From positions 68,791,597 through 68,855,596 of the forward strand of contig CM037590.1 in NCBI GenBank assembly GCA_021018995.1: a DNA stretch of 64,000 nt, given 5' to 3'. Under the pieces are notes generated by a model. It had not been told where the DNA came from. It searched no databases and saw only the letters and a list, made by a program, of their open reading frames with translations. Made by a program: the position numbers and the translations under genes. Source of the stretch: Chloranthus sessilifolius. Lineage: Eukaryota; Streptophyta; Magnoliopsida; Chloranthales; Chloranthaceae. Shown here piece by piece: positions 22,428 to 35,129 of the stretch; the first letter of the stretch is position 1, and each line of letters begins with the position of its first letter.

Positions 22428-23599
22428 TCACTCCTTACTTTCCTCGAGACAATTTCTGACCATGTGACCCATCTTGCCACACCTTAAGCAAGCTCCCGTG
22501 TTGCTCCTGCAATCCTCTGTCTTGTGTGACTTTTCATACTTTACACATAACAGAACTGGAGAAAATGATGAGACCCGTGAGGATCCTTGTGCAATCGAAG
22601 CTCCTCTAATAGAAGAACCGGAAGGTCTGAATGGTTTGGATGACACAAGTATTGATGGCCTCTGATAAGAACTCGGTCCTGAAGATACTGCTGGTCTAGA
22701 GTGAGTAAGATATCTAGGAGGTCTTGAGAATCTAGCCCTCTTATTTGCCTGATCAAGATCACTAAATTGTCCCTAAAATGACCTCTCCTTGTTCTGTCTA
22801 TTCCTCCATGCAAATTGTTTTTTATTCTCTTCTTCTGAAATAAGGGCCTTGGACATAACACCCCCATACGTCTCCAACTCCCACATAGCTACCTCCTTCT
22901 GTAGGTTTGGCCTTAGGCCAAGCTGAAATTTCCGAGCTCTCATCAACTTGATGGCTACGTGTTGCGGTGCAAATCTAAATAATCTATCGAACTCAGCACC
23001 ATACTCTCACACTGTCATAGCACCTTGTTTCAATTTTATAAATTTGACTTCTCACTGATGTTTCACGATCTTGGGAAAGTACTTGTCGTTGAACACCTCA
23101 ATGAATTCTACCCAAGTCCAAGGAGTATTAGGGAATTCTTGTTCTCGATTTCTCGATACAGATTTCTACCAAGGTCCGGTCTCACCATCAAGCTTGAAGG
23201 TTGTCCAACGCACCTTCTCAGCATCAGTGCATTAAAGCACCTCAAACACTTTCTCCATTTCTTCTATCCAACCCTCAACTTCAATCAGATCTGTTTGACC
23301 TGAGAAGTTAGGAGGTCTCATTCTCCTAAACTCGGCAAAACCTCCGGGTTGATAAGGTGGTCTCGCTGCTTGTTGATTTATTATTGCGGTCTGTTGAGCC
23401 ACGTTAGCAGCCAAAGCTTCCAACCTTTGCTCCATTCTTCCATCACCACCTCTTCCTCCTCTTGGTCCTACCGGAAGGTATTCACCTCGGATAGAAATTC
23501 TAATCCCCGAGACAGACCAATGCCTTCATTAACCTCTCGCAATGGAACCGTCCTTGGTCCGTCTCTACCTCTGTCTCGTCCTCTGAACCGTGAGGCCAT
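22428..23599 (-). pseudogene. Chromovirus gag
   Basis: The probable start is the ATG at 23599-23597 (MASRFRGRDRGRDG). The N-terminal part 23435-23232 has NQQAARPPYQPGGFAEF and RRMRPPNFSGQTDLIEVEGW. The core continues in shifted frames to about 22870 (WVEFIEVFNDKYFP; LMRARKFQLGLRPNLQ). The nucleocapsid end (22646-22428) has a CCHC knuckle CLRCGKMGHMVRNC and a second, decayed one CVKYEKSHKTEDC. Confidence 0.8.
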
Positions 23600-23697
23600 A
23601 CTAGTCTGTCATTGTAAAAATAATAGCATTGATCAGCATACAAATTGTAAAAATAATCAAGACTTTAATCCCCGTTGTTTGACTTAATGCCATTTAT

Positions 23698-23708
23698 CTC
23701 TGATACCA
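23698..23708 (-). promoter_or_regulatory. Primer-binding site, initiator tRNA-Met type
   Basis: TGGTATCAGAG on the minus strand, four bases from the 5' LTR end at 23713, is the common plant iMet primer site. Confidence 0.9.
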
Positions 23709-23712
23709 ACTA

Positions 23713-24079
23713 TGACAACCCGAATTTCCACACCCGAACAATCTTGCAAGCAGAAAATTAAGAGCAAAGAAGAGAGATGTGGGTTTCTCTAACCGTTCTT
23801 CTCTTATAAGTTAAATCAGAAAATATCCTTAATATTTTCACTTCTAAATCTTTCGCTCCGATGTTAAGCGCATACACTACACTCAAGTGTGTAATATTCT
23901 ACCACACATACAATCAGGTCACAGATTTGCATTATGTGTGGCAAATGACCACACACGTATACAGATTAATAATATTGATAATAATAATATTATTATAAAA
24001 TTTAAATTTATCTTGATTTCTGTGTCGGGCACACATATCAAAGCAGTCGAGTTTGTTTCAAAATTTTAAGGTTATTACA
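23713..24079 (-). mobile_element. 5' LTR of the chromovirus
   Basis: A 367-bp LTR, TGACAACCCG..GTTATTACA in + strand terms, the partner of 14181-14547. Most differences between the two are transitions, as expected of methylated, decaying copies. Confidence 0.9.
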
Positions 24080-24104
24080 GATGAAGATTGAGATAAAAAA
24101 TTAT

Positions 24105-24430
24105 GGTTGCGTATGGCATAGCTCTCTGCTAGCCCCTGCCATAGCAGAGCTCACCTACTTTAGCAGGTATCCCTTCTCCTTGATAACTCCTTGCATAGCA
24201 AGATTTTATGCAAGATTTATCTATTCAACAATTCTACCCTCCTCTCTGCTCACTCCTTGTCAAAGCTGATTTTATTTGCTCTGATAGGGAGCTAGTAGAG
24301 AGCAGGGAGGTTGCTGCTAGAGCAGGTAAATCATCCTTTGCAGGGAGTTGGAAAGGAGAATGAGAATTAACTAAAGTAGTTGAACTCTATCGTGGCAAGG
24401 GGCTAGCAAAGAGCTATGCCATACGCAGCC
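24105..24430. mobile_element. MITE with about 35-bp terminal inverted repeats
   Basis: The 326-bp element starts GGTTGCGTATGGCATAGCTC and ends with the near-perfect inverse (AGCTATGCCATACGCAGCC). The flanks share TAT (24102-24104 and 24431-24433). GG ends with a 3-bp duplication suggest PIF/Harbinger, but TAT is not the usual TWA. It lies 25 bp from the chromovirus 5' LTR. Confidence 0.8.
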
Positions 24431-24819
24431 TATGTCTCCATCATATGATTCAAAGTAGTCAGCAGCACCCTTTAATGGATTAAATTGATTTTAGATATGA
24501 GTTAGTGTACAATGGGTGTCCACTAATCATGAGTGGACATCACAGAAAAATCATAGCTCCGCCACTGCTTGGATACTAGCAACGGTGAATGGGGAATGTC
24601 AATTTTTCACACGAATTTAAATATAATACACAAGTTGTTCTTTTGACTGTAATATAAAAAAACATCAAAAAGAGGATTTTACAAGGATATTTTGTAACCA
24701 AAAGAACAACCATTTTACACCCAAATTTTATATGCAAAATGATTTTTGCATGTAATCTAGTCATCAAAAAATTACATGCAAAGTCTTTTTCACAGGTGCA
24801 AATTGTGCCGAAACAAACG

Positions 24820-25010
24820 TGCCCTATGTATCCGCCAGCTCCAAACCCGATACCCATCCGACGAAACTTATCGGTCTTGGACGATACACTGGTATATATC
24901 GGTTGATTTATTCAAATATGTATTGTTGATACATTCAATGCATCAATCCGGCGACCTCTGAAACAGATACGTATTGGACGATAGATATTGGTTTCATCCA
25001 AATTTTTGAA
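24820..25010. repeat. Diverged copy of the GATACGTATCGG family
   Basis: The words CGATACCCATCCGACG, TATCGGTCTTGGACGATACA and AGATACGTATTGGACGATAG are arranged as in the clearer copies at 35.9, 38.1, 39.9 and 44.8 kb. Ends are not resolved. Confidence 0.45.
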
Positions 25011-25399
25011 CTTGACCAACTAATTGGGGTCGGGTCAGTGAAATTTTAGATATACCCAACAACTTGGTCCCTCTACTCGGCCCGATCCCTGAGTTCAATA
25101 CGGCCCAACCCCACGGATCAAAGGCATATCTAGACCTAACCTGAAAAATAGCGTCAACCTCACCCACATCAAAATCCCCTTAACCCTAGTCACAAACAAC
25201 CGGAGTACAGGGTATGAGAAGGCAAGGAAAAAATTGGAACCTGTTTGGGTACGGGGGAAACACTTCCCTGTTTGGAAGCGAGTTAATGGTCAACCACTAG
25301 GCTAATCCATAACTCACGAAACTATTAATAAACAATAATATATATATTCATAGAAATCAAAGTAACAAAAAAAAAAATATTTATCTCACTTAAATAATG

Positions 25400-27370
25400 T
25401 TGGAAAAGTCGGATTGTTATAATTTTTCAGCTCAATCTTCGACACATTAGATCTTCAAATCATGGGACTTCCATCAGGCAATCAAATTTTCATTTCACAT
25501 GTACACATTCCAAAAAATGAATGTCATTATGAGCATATATCAAACATACTTCGAGGATAATTTATTCAAGAGGTCGAAATCAACATTTGTCCATCTAATG
25601 ATTGGATCATAATCTCAAGATCCATTATGTCGACGATCTGGGGGTTTGAAATGGTATTCGCGGCGACAACGAGACATTCAATTATTTTATGTTATTTAGC
25701 AATCGAAAATTAATGTCTGCAACCTGTGGTTTCCATCTTTAACACCATTGACTGCTTTGAATGGACATATGGAAATCATTTTTTTCCCAATATTTCATTG
25801 AATTGATCTTTAGATCGTGGCTCACCTATCAGAAGATCAGGTGTTAATTTCAACTGAAGCACATCCCAAAAGTGACCCCAAAACCCTTCTCACGGAATCA
25901 AAATTTGATTGTCTAACGACAAGCCCACGTCCATGATCAGTCATTTATGTGGATGGTCATTTTTGTATATCATTCTTGTAAATGATCATTTTTATGATAT
26001 TATAGTTGTTTTTCAGTTTGGTTGATCTTTTGTGGTGTTACGATTTCTTTTGTTAAGATATGTTATTTTCCTACATTTTTGCGCATATGTATCCAAACAC
26101 AAGATTTTCTTAATCCTGCGTTTTCTTGGCTAGCAATGTGTTATCCAAATAGCGAAAAACAAAGGAATCTCATGGTCTTCTATAACTCGGGTATTCATGG
26201 GAAAATGTAGGAATATTATTTTACTTTCCTACATTTCCACTTTTTTATCCAAACAAGGCCAAAAAAGAAAGGAAAACAAGACGAGATACGAAAAGAATAT
26301 GTTAAAGGAAAAGGTCAACAAAAAAGTGAAAATAAGGGAAATAAATAATAATTAATAAGGGTAATGTTCACATGACTCGAGTCACCAAGTGACTCGAGCA
26401 GTTGACCGTTAGATCATGGTCAAACATTGACTAAAATGTGATCTGACGGTCACCTGCTCGAGTCATGCATAACTCAAGTCAGGTGATCATTACCCTAGTT
26501 AATAATAAATATATATTACCATTTATAAAAAAGTAGACAAAAACATAGTTAATGAAATACGAAAAAACATATAAAACACGTTTTAAATGGAAAAAATAAA
26601 TGGGATTTATATATTTTTTATATGTTTATTTGGAAAAAATGCGTTTTATAGGCCTATTTTTTTAAAAACGGAGTTTTTTGTGACTATTCCCTTAGCCTTT
26701 ATATTCTATTAGGGTATCTCTGTTCGCACCTAAAGGTTTACTAAAAGCGCCTACATCCAAAACTCACTAAAACATGTTTTATTGTTTGAAATTAGACGAT
26801 AGAGATCCTTTTTCTCCCAATCTTCCACACAATGGATCTTGAGACCATGAGCGTACTATCATACAATCAATTTTCTGTTCCATGTGGCACAGACCGCAAC
26901 AAAGTGGCCCTAAAATCACATGGAACACATCATACTCGAACATGATTTTAGGGCCATTTATTGGGGATATGCGCCAAGTGAAATCCAAAACTGATCGTCT
27001 AATGGTAAGATCATGGTCTCAAGACCTATTGTACGAAAGATTTGGACGAAAAACAATATTCATCATTCGATTACGAGCAACCAATGACTTCCAATGGGTT
27101 ATGAGCAATCAAAGATTGGGATGAAAACGAACTTCATCGTTTTATTACTGGTGGGTGCCTACACTAACAACCGTTGCCCGCTTCGAATTAGATGATGGTG
27201 ATCATATTTCACTCTAATCTTCAAAACAATGGATCTTGAGACCATGGAATGCCATCAAACGATCAAATTCTTATTTCATGGGGCACAAATCTCAAAAGGT
27301 AAAATCACATGACACACATGACAAATGCGACTTCAGCATCACGAACTATTAGATCATATTGGATTAGGCA
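25400..27370. repeat. Cluster of fold-back (CAATCTTCCACA..ATGGATCTTGAGATCATGG) repeats
   Basis: At least four arms lie near 25420-25640, 25730-25960, 26760-27090 and 27170-27340. Each has a Leu/Phe-context word such as TTCTCCCAATCTTCCACAC, then ATGGATCTTGAGACCATG, then 'catgtggcacaga' or its inverse, so arms face each other. GGGTATCTCTGTTCGCACC at 26712 resembles the terminal sequence of the complete copy at 43155-43564. Confidence 0.6.
26359..26495. mobile_element. Short palindromic MITE
   Basis: The 137-bp element begins GGGTAATGTTCACATGACTC and ends with an inverse (GTCAGGTGATCATTACCC); much of its length folds on itself. The target duplication is not clear because the flanks are TTAATAA-rich. 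Confidence 0.65.
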
Positions 27371-27535
27371 TCAACAATGAGGCAATGCGCAGAGCCATCA
27401 AGGGGTCAAATTGCTCCTACGTAGAGGTGTAGGCCGTTGTATTATAAAGGGGGATTCTTAGGGTTCGTTTAGGTGATTATGAGGTTTTCCCTATAATGCC
27501 TTGCTAACTCAGATTCCTGGCTTTCCCAGATGTGT

Positions 27536-27640
27536 TCTTTAGTTAGTAAAAAAGGCTCTGATTCCTTATTTTCCTAATAAAAGTTTCCACATCTTTAGTT
27601 AGTAAAAAAGGCTCTGATTCCTTATTTTCCTAATAAAAGT
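27536..27640 (+). repeat. 49-bp exact tandem duplication
   Basis: The block beginning TCTTTAGTTAGTAAAAAAGG and ending CCTAATAAAAGT is present at 27536-27584 and 27592-27640 with no difference, a 56-bp period. Absence of differences in otherwise decayed DNA suggests a recent slippage event. Confidence 0.9.
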
Positions 27641-27967
27641 GTTGATTTTCTTATGTTTTTTGTTTTCCTCAGAAAAACACAGAAGGGGGAAATTGTATGA
27701 CTGTAGGAATGATCACAGTGCATCAACTACCGTCTCATACATTTTATTAGCTAATTGTTTGCAGATTTACGATCCAAAAGCACATTTGTCAGTCCGATTT
27801 TTTTAAAACGATTTCTACAGTAATAACAAAGCCGGACACCATAATAACATTATAATTCCTTTGTACAAAGAAGGAAGATACATACAAATTGACATACTTG
27901 GAAAAAGAGATACACAAGCAGAAACTAAAAAACAACATACTAAAAGCAACATAAGACCCCAAAAATG

Positions 27968-28260
27968 ACTACGAGCAAGAGTCGTCATCGTCCTCATCCT
28001 CAAAAGAGTATGAGGAAGTCATCGTACCTCTAGGAAACCCAGTCGTGTCATCCTAGCTATCAAACTTATCCCGATGATGTAAGGGAAGCTCCCAATCAGG
28101 GTCCTCTGCTCATCCTCTGACTCCATCGGCCGCTCCACAATATTGTCCTCTGAGTTTGAACTGAGGACCACAGGGTGAAGGATCGAATAATCTGAGGCAC
28201 GGGTTGTACTGGTGGTACCCGATATACCTATCAGGCTAGTGGTACAATGAGCGGGGGTCG
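27968..28260 (-). pseudogene. Possible remnant of a transposase C-terminal tail
   Basis: The minus strand reads ELPLHHRDKFDS, a stop, then TTGFPRGTMTSSYSFEDEDD and a stop. An acidic terminal tail of this kind is seen in plant hAT/DUF659-type proteins, but this is from general memory only. No catalytic region is present. It may be chance. Confidence 0.2.
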
Positions 28261-28469
28261 TGGGTTTGGAAAAGGACTATGGATTTCTGGTGTCCTGACT
28301 CGAGGGCGTATCTCTGAAGGCCCAAGTGCAAATGGTTGTGGGTGTGGATGCAGATGCGGCTATGATGGATCTAGGTCTATAACTTCGATCATTCACCTAG
28401 ATGGAGGTGCGGACCGTGACGATTATGGACCCGTGCCTGATTGTATTGGCCCAGAGTCTAGACATGACT

Positions 28470-28870
28470 GCAAATTTTTAGAAGATTGTTACTATGCTAA
28501 TTTTAAGAAGGTCATAATCAAGGTAATCAAGGCCATAATCCAGGGTTATGATCTCAGAATTCTCAGCCTCAGCCAAGGCGATAATGAAGGTCATAATTAG
28601 AACATGGCCATAATCAAGTCCTATGATATCAGTCACTGGGTTTCGCCTTAAATCAGAAAAATATATGGTTAGAATTTTTTGGAGTTTTTCAAAGGGCCCA
28701 TAATCAAGTCCTATGAGCTCAGAACTTAATGTAGCTTATTCAAGGCCTACGATCTCAACACATAAGCCGCCACAAACAAGGCCTCAAACAAGGCCTATGA
28801 GCTCAGAACATAATAAAAATATATGGTATGAATTAAGAAGGCCATAATGAAGGCTATGATCTCAGTCACT
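28470..28870 (+). repeat. Diffuse AAGGCCATAATCAAG / CTATGATCTCAG repeats
   Basis: Words such as CATAATCAAGTCCTATGA and GAGCTCAGAAC recur about eight times in 400 bp with irregular spacing. Confidence 0.5.
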
Positions 28871-30531
28871 TGCTTTCCCAATTTTTTAGCCTAATCAGCC
28901 TATGTCCTTCAATATATGCACATAGGTCCTATGAACAACATATTTAGCCTAATCACCCTATTTCCCTATCTTTATTCTGTTTCAAAATACAGTTAACCAA
29001 CATGTTAACCAATCGATTACCAGAAATTGGATTGAATTTTTTAGTTTTTTCTTTTGCAGTACCTTGGCGTGACATGATCGTAAAAATGATTCAAAAATCT
29101 GTTTGCTTTTCCTTTTTATGACGGCTAAAAATGAATCACTTATTTTGACCCCAACTTGACTGATAGGAAAGATCTCCCTCCAAGCCGTACATACGACGGC
29201 TTTCTATAGAACTCTATATGTATCCATGTGATAGTTTTTTAGTTGGTGGATTTGAATAAGAAATTGAAGCCAGAACAGAATGAAGCCTAAAAAGGAAATT
29301 GGAGAAGCCACATAAAGACAACATATTCAGGAGGAAATTAGTTGAATCAGAACTCCACTTGCTTTCCTAACTCAGGAAACATACAATTCAATGGACCTAT
29401 CCTACTAGCCAATTCAATGGACCCCATATACAACCAGTGGAAATTTGAAACAAGTGGTTGGTGCCTCAATTTGAAGCTATTTGTAGGAGTCCTCTGCATC
29501 ACCTAATGGATCATGGAGTGGCTTCTATTATGCACCATGTGACGAGCTGGGGAGATGAAATGGCTGGGAATAAGACGCCTGCAATCACTGTAGCTCCATT
29601 TGTTGTCTCTTCATTCTACAATGCAAGAAGAAGAGAGACTGAATTAAGGTGCATTTATAAAGACGCTGGAGAAGAAGAAAATTGAATTAAAAGTTTTTTA
29701 TGTAGCTGTGGGGAAGATAAATAAGATCGAGGGCTTCAATCTGGTGTTTGTCTTCAGCGACAACTCTGAGTTTCTTATGAGTTTCTGAGGCCTCATTCGA
29801 GAGATGGAAAAAACCCAGAATCTGAGTTTCTACTCATAAAATGACAAGAATCTGAGGAAATCTGTGCATTTCCTGTTATTCGTGAGTTGCCTAGGGATCA
29901 GCGCTTTCTAAGAATTTCGGGACGTCCGAGCTTCTGGCTTGGAAAGTCTCACAATCTGAGTAGGTTTGGGTATACTTCGCCTCCTTTATATGTATTGGAT
30001 AATTATTAAGGATCCCTTACTTGCAGCCATTATTTTAAATTCAAAAAGAAGGATTGCAAATAATGGAACGCGCTTTTATGGCTCTATGCGATTATCTTCG
30101 TAGAGTTGGATAATTACCAAGGATACCCTTAATTGCAATTTTTGAAGAAAAATTACGGAATGCAAATAATATCATTACTTACCCCCCCTTTTATGGCTCC
30201 ACCTAGTTACTTCATAAAGATTTCTCTTACATCAGTTATCTTCATAGAGTTTTCTATCACAAGAGATAACGTTAGTTGCAACCATGCTTTTAAAGTAAGA
30301 ATTAGGATTGCAAATAATGATCCCCATAACCTACCTCTTTTTTATTCTCCACGCACTTATTTGTGAAGAGATTTATCTCATTAGAGGCTATGCTATGGCA
30401 TGGAGATGCGCTCTTACATAAGGTGTAAAGGCTCTAGGAAAGATTAAAGAGGTTTGAATCAAAAACCTAAGTGTCACAAATTAATAATTAAACCCTTATA
30501 GCAATATTTTAAGATATGTAAGTAAACAAAA

Positions 30532-30536
<5 letters not shown>

Positions 30537-30574
<38 letters not shown>
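30537..30574. repeat. (TA)n microsatellite
   Basis: About 19 TA units. Confidence 0.95.
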
Positions 30575-30579
<5 letters not shown>

Positions 30580-31132
30580 TGAAAATAAAAAAAATAAACA
30601 TCAAAATTATTAAATAAAAAAAAAAAAGTCAGGTCTTTACATAATCCATCTAATCTCAAATCAAAGAAACATGTGTATTAAATTCACAGAGGCACGCACG
30701 AGCTCCGGCCCCTCCGCGCCGCATCTCCCCCCATCAACTAGGACATCGGACTCGCCTGGTCTGACCTATGTTTGGGAGGGCCCGAGCTAGGGGCACCCAT
30801 CTCGAGCTTATCGTAGTCAGCTCCGACTCGGACACCTAAGATTTGGAGGTGCAGCTACCCCTCCATCATCGAGAGGTCTTCGACAGTTTTCTTGCTTCTA
30901 CCAGATCATCGCCCCTCGCTGCGACGACCTTGTACTCTTCGGAGGATGAAGACCGTTTTGTGGTTGTTGGGGGGTGGGGGGTTTACCGTATCTTCTTCTT
31001 TTTTCGAAAAAAAAAGGCCAATTTTGTTACTATGACCTAATCAAATATGTATTTTTACTTTTATAAATAAATGAATAAATATTAGTTATGTTTTATTGTG
31101 CTCCGCCCTTTTGATTTTCATGACTTTATAAT

Positions 31133-31302
31133 CAAGGATCAAAATTCGGCCGAAATGACCAATTTCGGCCGAAATTATCGGTTTTGGTCCCCACCAAAAC
31201 AATAATTTGGACCGAAATTTCGGTCCAAATTAGTATGGGACTCAAAATTTTGGCCAAATATTCGATTTTCGACATAAATTTTACCTAAAATTTTGATCCT
31301 TG
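31133..31302. mobile_element. Mutator-like MITE, 9-bp TSD
   Basis: The 170-bp element starts CAAGGATCAAAATT and ends with its perfect inverse AATTTTGATCCTTG. Flanks CTTTATAAT (31124-31132) and CTTTATATT (31303-31311) match at 8 of 9 bases, which suits a Mutator-type insertion. The interior has repeated TTTCGGCCGAAATT palindromes. Confidence 0.75.
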
Positions 31303-31903
31303 CTTTATATTATATTTGCATATATGTATATAAGGTTTGTGGTATTGTCCCTCTAGAAGTCGTATTATGAAAAATACATCATCCAATATGTTGAACCTCG
31401 CATGGATGGGCAACCCGTAAAATTTTGACCAGATCCGAGTTTACCTTATATACCGATAATTTAATAATGTGTCTAAGTTCCAAGCACAACTAACAATTCT
31501 TCCAATTCTAGACTTTTCTGAGATGAACTTAGGTCCTGTTCGAGAGTTGGGAAAAACGCAGAATCTTAGTTTATACTCGGAAAGCAATCAGATTATGAGT
31601 TTTGAAGGGTGAATTTGACATTCAAGAGATTACATAGGGAACTGGGAATTTTAGTGGTTTCTGACTGAAAACTACATCAAGTCGTCCGAGCAATTTTCTC
31701 AGAAAAGCTCAAAATCTGAGTGCAAATTATAGGCGGCAATGTATCCACAATCTCTAATATCAGAAACTTGTATTATTAAGATCATAAATTTATAAACCCA
31801 CTTACAAAAACCAAGATCAAACGGGTACTTAAAACAGAACCCACAAATGAAGATCAAAACCCACAAATTGAAATTTGGAATGTGATGATGATCATAAAGT
31901 TAC

Positions 31904-32139
31904 TGTGACGACCCAGACCCACATGTCACAATATTGTTCAGTTTTGGACTTAGCCCTCCCCGGGTGTCTCAGAGCGCACAGCGGAAGATATTGTCTGATT
32001 CTGAGCTTAAGTCCCCTCCCCGATTTTGTTTCTGACATGGGCTTAAGTCCCCACCCAGAACGCGCCATGACATGTACTGTCCGCAATCATATATAGCCCA
32101 AGGTTAGAACTTTTTCCTATCCGATGTGGGACTATTACA
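31904..32139 (+). mobile_element. Possible solo LTR / TRIM fragment
   Basis: This 236-bp GC-richer block begins TGTGACGACCC and ends CCGATGTGGGACTATTACA, the end sequence style of small plant LTRs. No matching target duplication was found, so the borders are uncertain. Confidence 0.4.
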
Positions 32140-34648
32140 ATTATACACCCACTTACACAAACCAAGATCAAATGGGTAACTAATTAGAACAAAACCCAAT
32201 CATCTACATAGCAAAAAAAAAATCATAATCTCCAAAATTCTCTTCTTCTTTTCCCCCACAACTGAAGATTAGAACCCTTGTATATATTATATAATTATAC
32301 ACCAACTTATACAAATTAAGATCAATTGGGTAGTTAGTATTGATTATGGAAGATAAATAAAAACAATTTTAAAATAAATAAAAATTAGAAGAAGATGAAG
32401 AAGAAGAAGCAGAAGAGAAAGCTTACTTGGTCACGTGTTTTCTAAGTCGCAGACGTAAAAGTAATTTTGGAGTCTGAAGACTAAACCATTTTAAAGCAAA
32501 GATAAGAAGAAACGGACGGTTCTGATTTAATCTCAGCTAAGCTTTTCACGTGGCTATATAGCTGGAACTTTAATGGGCATTTCTAAAGGATGACTACTCA
32601 GATGGTGTTTAACATCTATTTAGCAAGACCTTGGAAGATGGTGGTTAACATCTATACATGGAATATGGAGATGGAATACTTAGATCTGGACCGTTAAAAA
32701 AAATCCAAGCAATCTAGTTTGTAGTTACATATCAACTGTCTTATAAGATATTTATAGATCCTATATTTGAAACGCTGAAATTAAAATATGTGATAGTTTT
32801 TAGTAAAATCCAAGAAGTTGGATGATCGTACTGTTGTGGTTTTTTATCAAAGAAAATTTATGGTGTAAAAAGGTGTTGCTACCGCCACACCACATTTTGT
32901 CAAAGTAAAACATGTTTACTTCTTTGAATCAGAAGATAAAAATCATTTTTCATCTCAATCTTCCACATAATGGATATGGGGATCATGAGCCTACCATTGT
33001 CCGAGCAATTTGCGCTATTTTCCTACTAATGTTCTTTGTAGGACGTTAAATTGACTAACTTTTCAATTGTATATTAGTGACCTATTTAAAAAGTAGTGGC
33101 CATTAAATCAGATTCGGAAAAAGACTCCATTAAATATGTTCGGCCCCATCTCGATTGGTTGTCCGTAAATTTTGAGAGAAATCCAAGTACGACACATGAA
33201 CCGATAATTAGATAACATTTCTTGGGTCATAGCATAATCACCCATTGAATCGATTCAGAGGATTTTCTTAGAGAAACTTTAAAATGAAGAATTTTCATCA
33301 TTTTATAAGAAAAGTCAAGAATCTGAATAACTTAAGAACGCATATGAGAAAAGTCAGGAATCTGAGTCTGTTAAGCATCTGCAAGAATCTGAGTGTTCAA
33401 GAATTTAAACTTTTTTGGAAAAAATTAGGAAACATCTGAACGAGGCCTTAAGAACAATAGGATTCTGAGTTATTTGAGGAAATATCAGGAGTCAGAGTAA
33501 CTTAAGAAGCATCTAGAAAAGTAAGGAATTTGAGTTTTCAGGAGTATGACCTTTTTTAGGAAAAACCAAGAAACAACTGAACAATGCCTGAGAAATAATT
33601 TTGTCAGAAAACAAAAAGCCATTTTCACTCACTCGGAAAGTGATATGAAACTTGTGAGGCCACTAAGACTCCTAAACATAAGGAAAACACTAAAGAAAAA
33701 CCCAGATTTTGCTACTTTCTAAGTCAGAAGTCAAAATCCTCGGGATTCTGAGCTCTCCAACGGGCCCTAAGGTTGTGATTAGATGGATCTTAGAATGCTT
33801 CCAATACTCTATAGAGGTTTCAAAGTATAAGGATGCGATTCATTGGCCATGCCGAGGCTGGCATTGATTAGCCCTTTTGACCGTTTAGGTTGAGCGGCTT
33901 GCTCTGCTCCTTGTTAAGGCGTCTTTAGAGCATCTCCAGCAGCGCCACACCTCCAGAAAATTAAAATTGTGTTTCATGTCCTGAAAAGTTGCTTAAATGG
34001 ACACACTTTCATAAGAGCCAAAATAAATATTTGCCCAAGTAGCATCTAAATGTTAAAATATTCTTTTTTTAGGCAACTCTCTCTCTCTCTCTTCTCTACT
34101 TGGAAAATAATAAAATAAATAATAGTATTTTAAAGAGGGGATAATGGCTATAGCCGATGCTTTACCATTATATGATGTTTAAACAATTAGATTTGATTTT
34201 TATCTCACACCATTGAAGTATAGTTTTCTAATATGACATGTGGTATCAGTTTATGATCAATCTAAACAGTTCAGACAATAATCCATCATTGGAAAAGGTT
34301 TTAGCCAAAAAATCATATCCATAAGTGGATGTAATCCATCCCTTGGCGACTTTGAATATCGATCATTAAAACTACACACAACGGCTGGTAATAAAGTGTA
34401 CAGATCGGATGGTTAAAATCATTCAAAAATAATAATTTTTGGGCCCACTAACTGTCAACTTATGTCGTATCATTTTAACAGTGTGAATTATCATCCAGAG
34501 ATTGAGCCTATCAATGGCATACAGTCATTTAAGTACCATTTAGATGCTTAAATGAAGGCAGCTAAAATAAAGTGTCCATTGGAGTGTTTTTTTTAGTGTA
34601 GCAACAACTACAATAGATGAGTTATCCAAATAAAGCTCTCCTACTGGA

Positions 34649-34943
34649 CATAGTGATAAATTTCTTCAAAATTTATCGAAACAGGGGCAGACGAAACTTT
34701 GACGAAATTTCAATGATTTCTCCGAAATCGCTTTCATTAATTTCAGCAAAATTAATGAAATTTCACCAAAATTAATAAATCTTTTCTAATTTTTATAATT
34801 TTTAAATAATAAATAAATTTTTTATAAAGTTTAAATATAATTTATATTTAATATTTTTTATACTCCAAAAATTTTCAAAATTTTCTCAAAATTTATCCAA
34901 AATAACCCCGAAAATATTGCAAAAAACGAAATTTGTCGCTATG
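34649..34943. mobile_element. hAT-type MITE, perfect 8-bp TSD
   Basis: The 295-bp element begins CATAGTGATAAATTTC and ends GAAATTTGTCGCTATG (16-bp inverted repeats, two mismatches). CTACTGGA is duplicated exactly at 34641-34648 and 34944-34951. The interior is very AT-rich with GAAATTTC-like words. Confidence 0.9.
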
Positions 34944-35129
34944 CTACTGGATATGCTAGGAGTTGACCTTACTCTCTTGTTGTCTCTTTTTTTCCTTTTT
35001 TCTTTTTTGTTCACATATAATCATCAGTTCTATAACAATACTATTGTGGTAATTCATTATTGTTAGGGTGGCATAATTTGCACCCGCTTTTTCTGTAAAG
35101 AACAAACACATTTCTATCATAGAATGTTG

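Larger units (their letters stand above)
14181..24079 (-). mobile_element. Chromovirus (Tekay/Del-like) LTR retrotransposon, decayed, with a nested insert
   Basis: This is a full-length Ty3/gypsy element on the minus strand: 5' LTR 24079-23713, tRNA-iMet primer site, gag, protease, RT/RNase H, integrase with a chromodomain-like tail, an extra ORF, polypurine tract and 3' LTR 14547-14181. Both LTRs are 367 bp and, counted by eye, differ by about 33 substitutions and no indels. Flanks share GATG (14177-14180 and 24080-24083). Stops and frameshifts throughout make it inactive. A 1760-bp insert splits RT. Confidence 0.9.

Noticed and set aside
28247..28600. 117-codon + strand ORF (Gly/Cys-rich)
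   Set aside because: No recognised domain, no splice or promoter support, and overlaps diffuse repeats and a possible minus-strand transposase tail.
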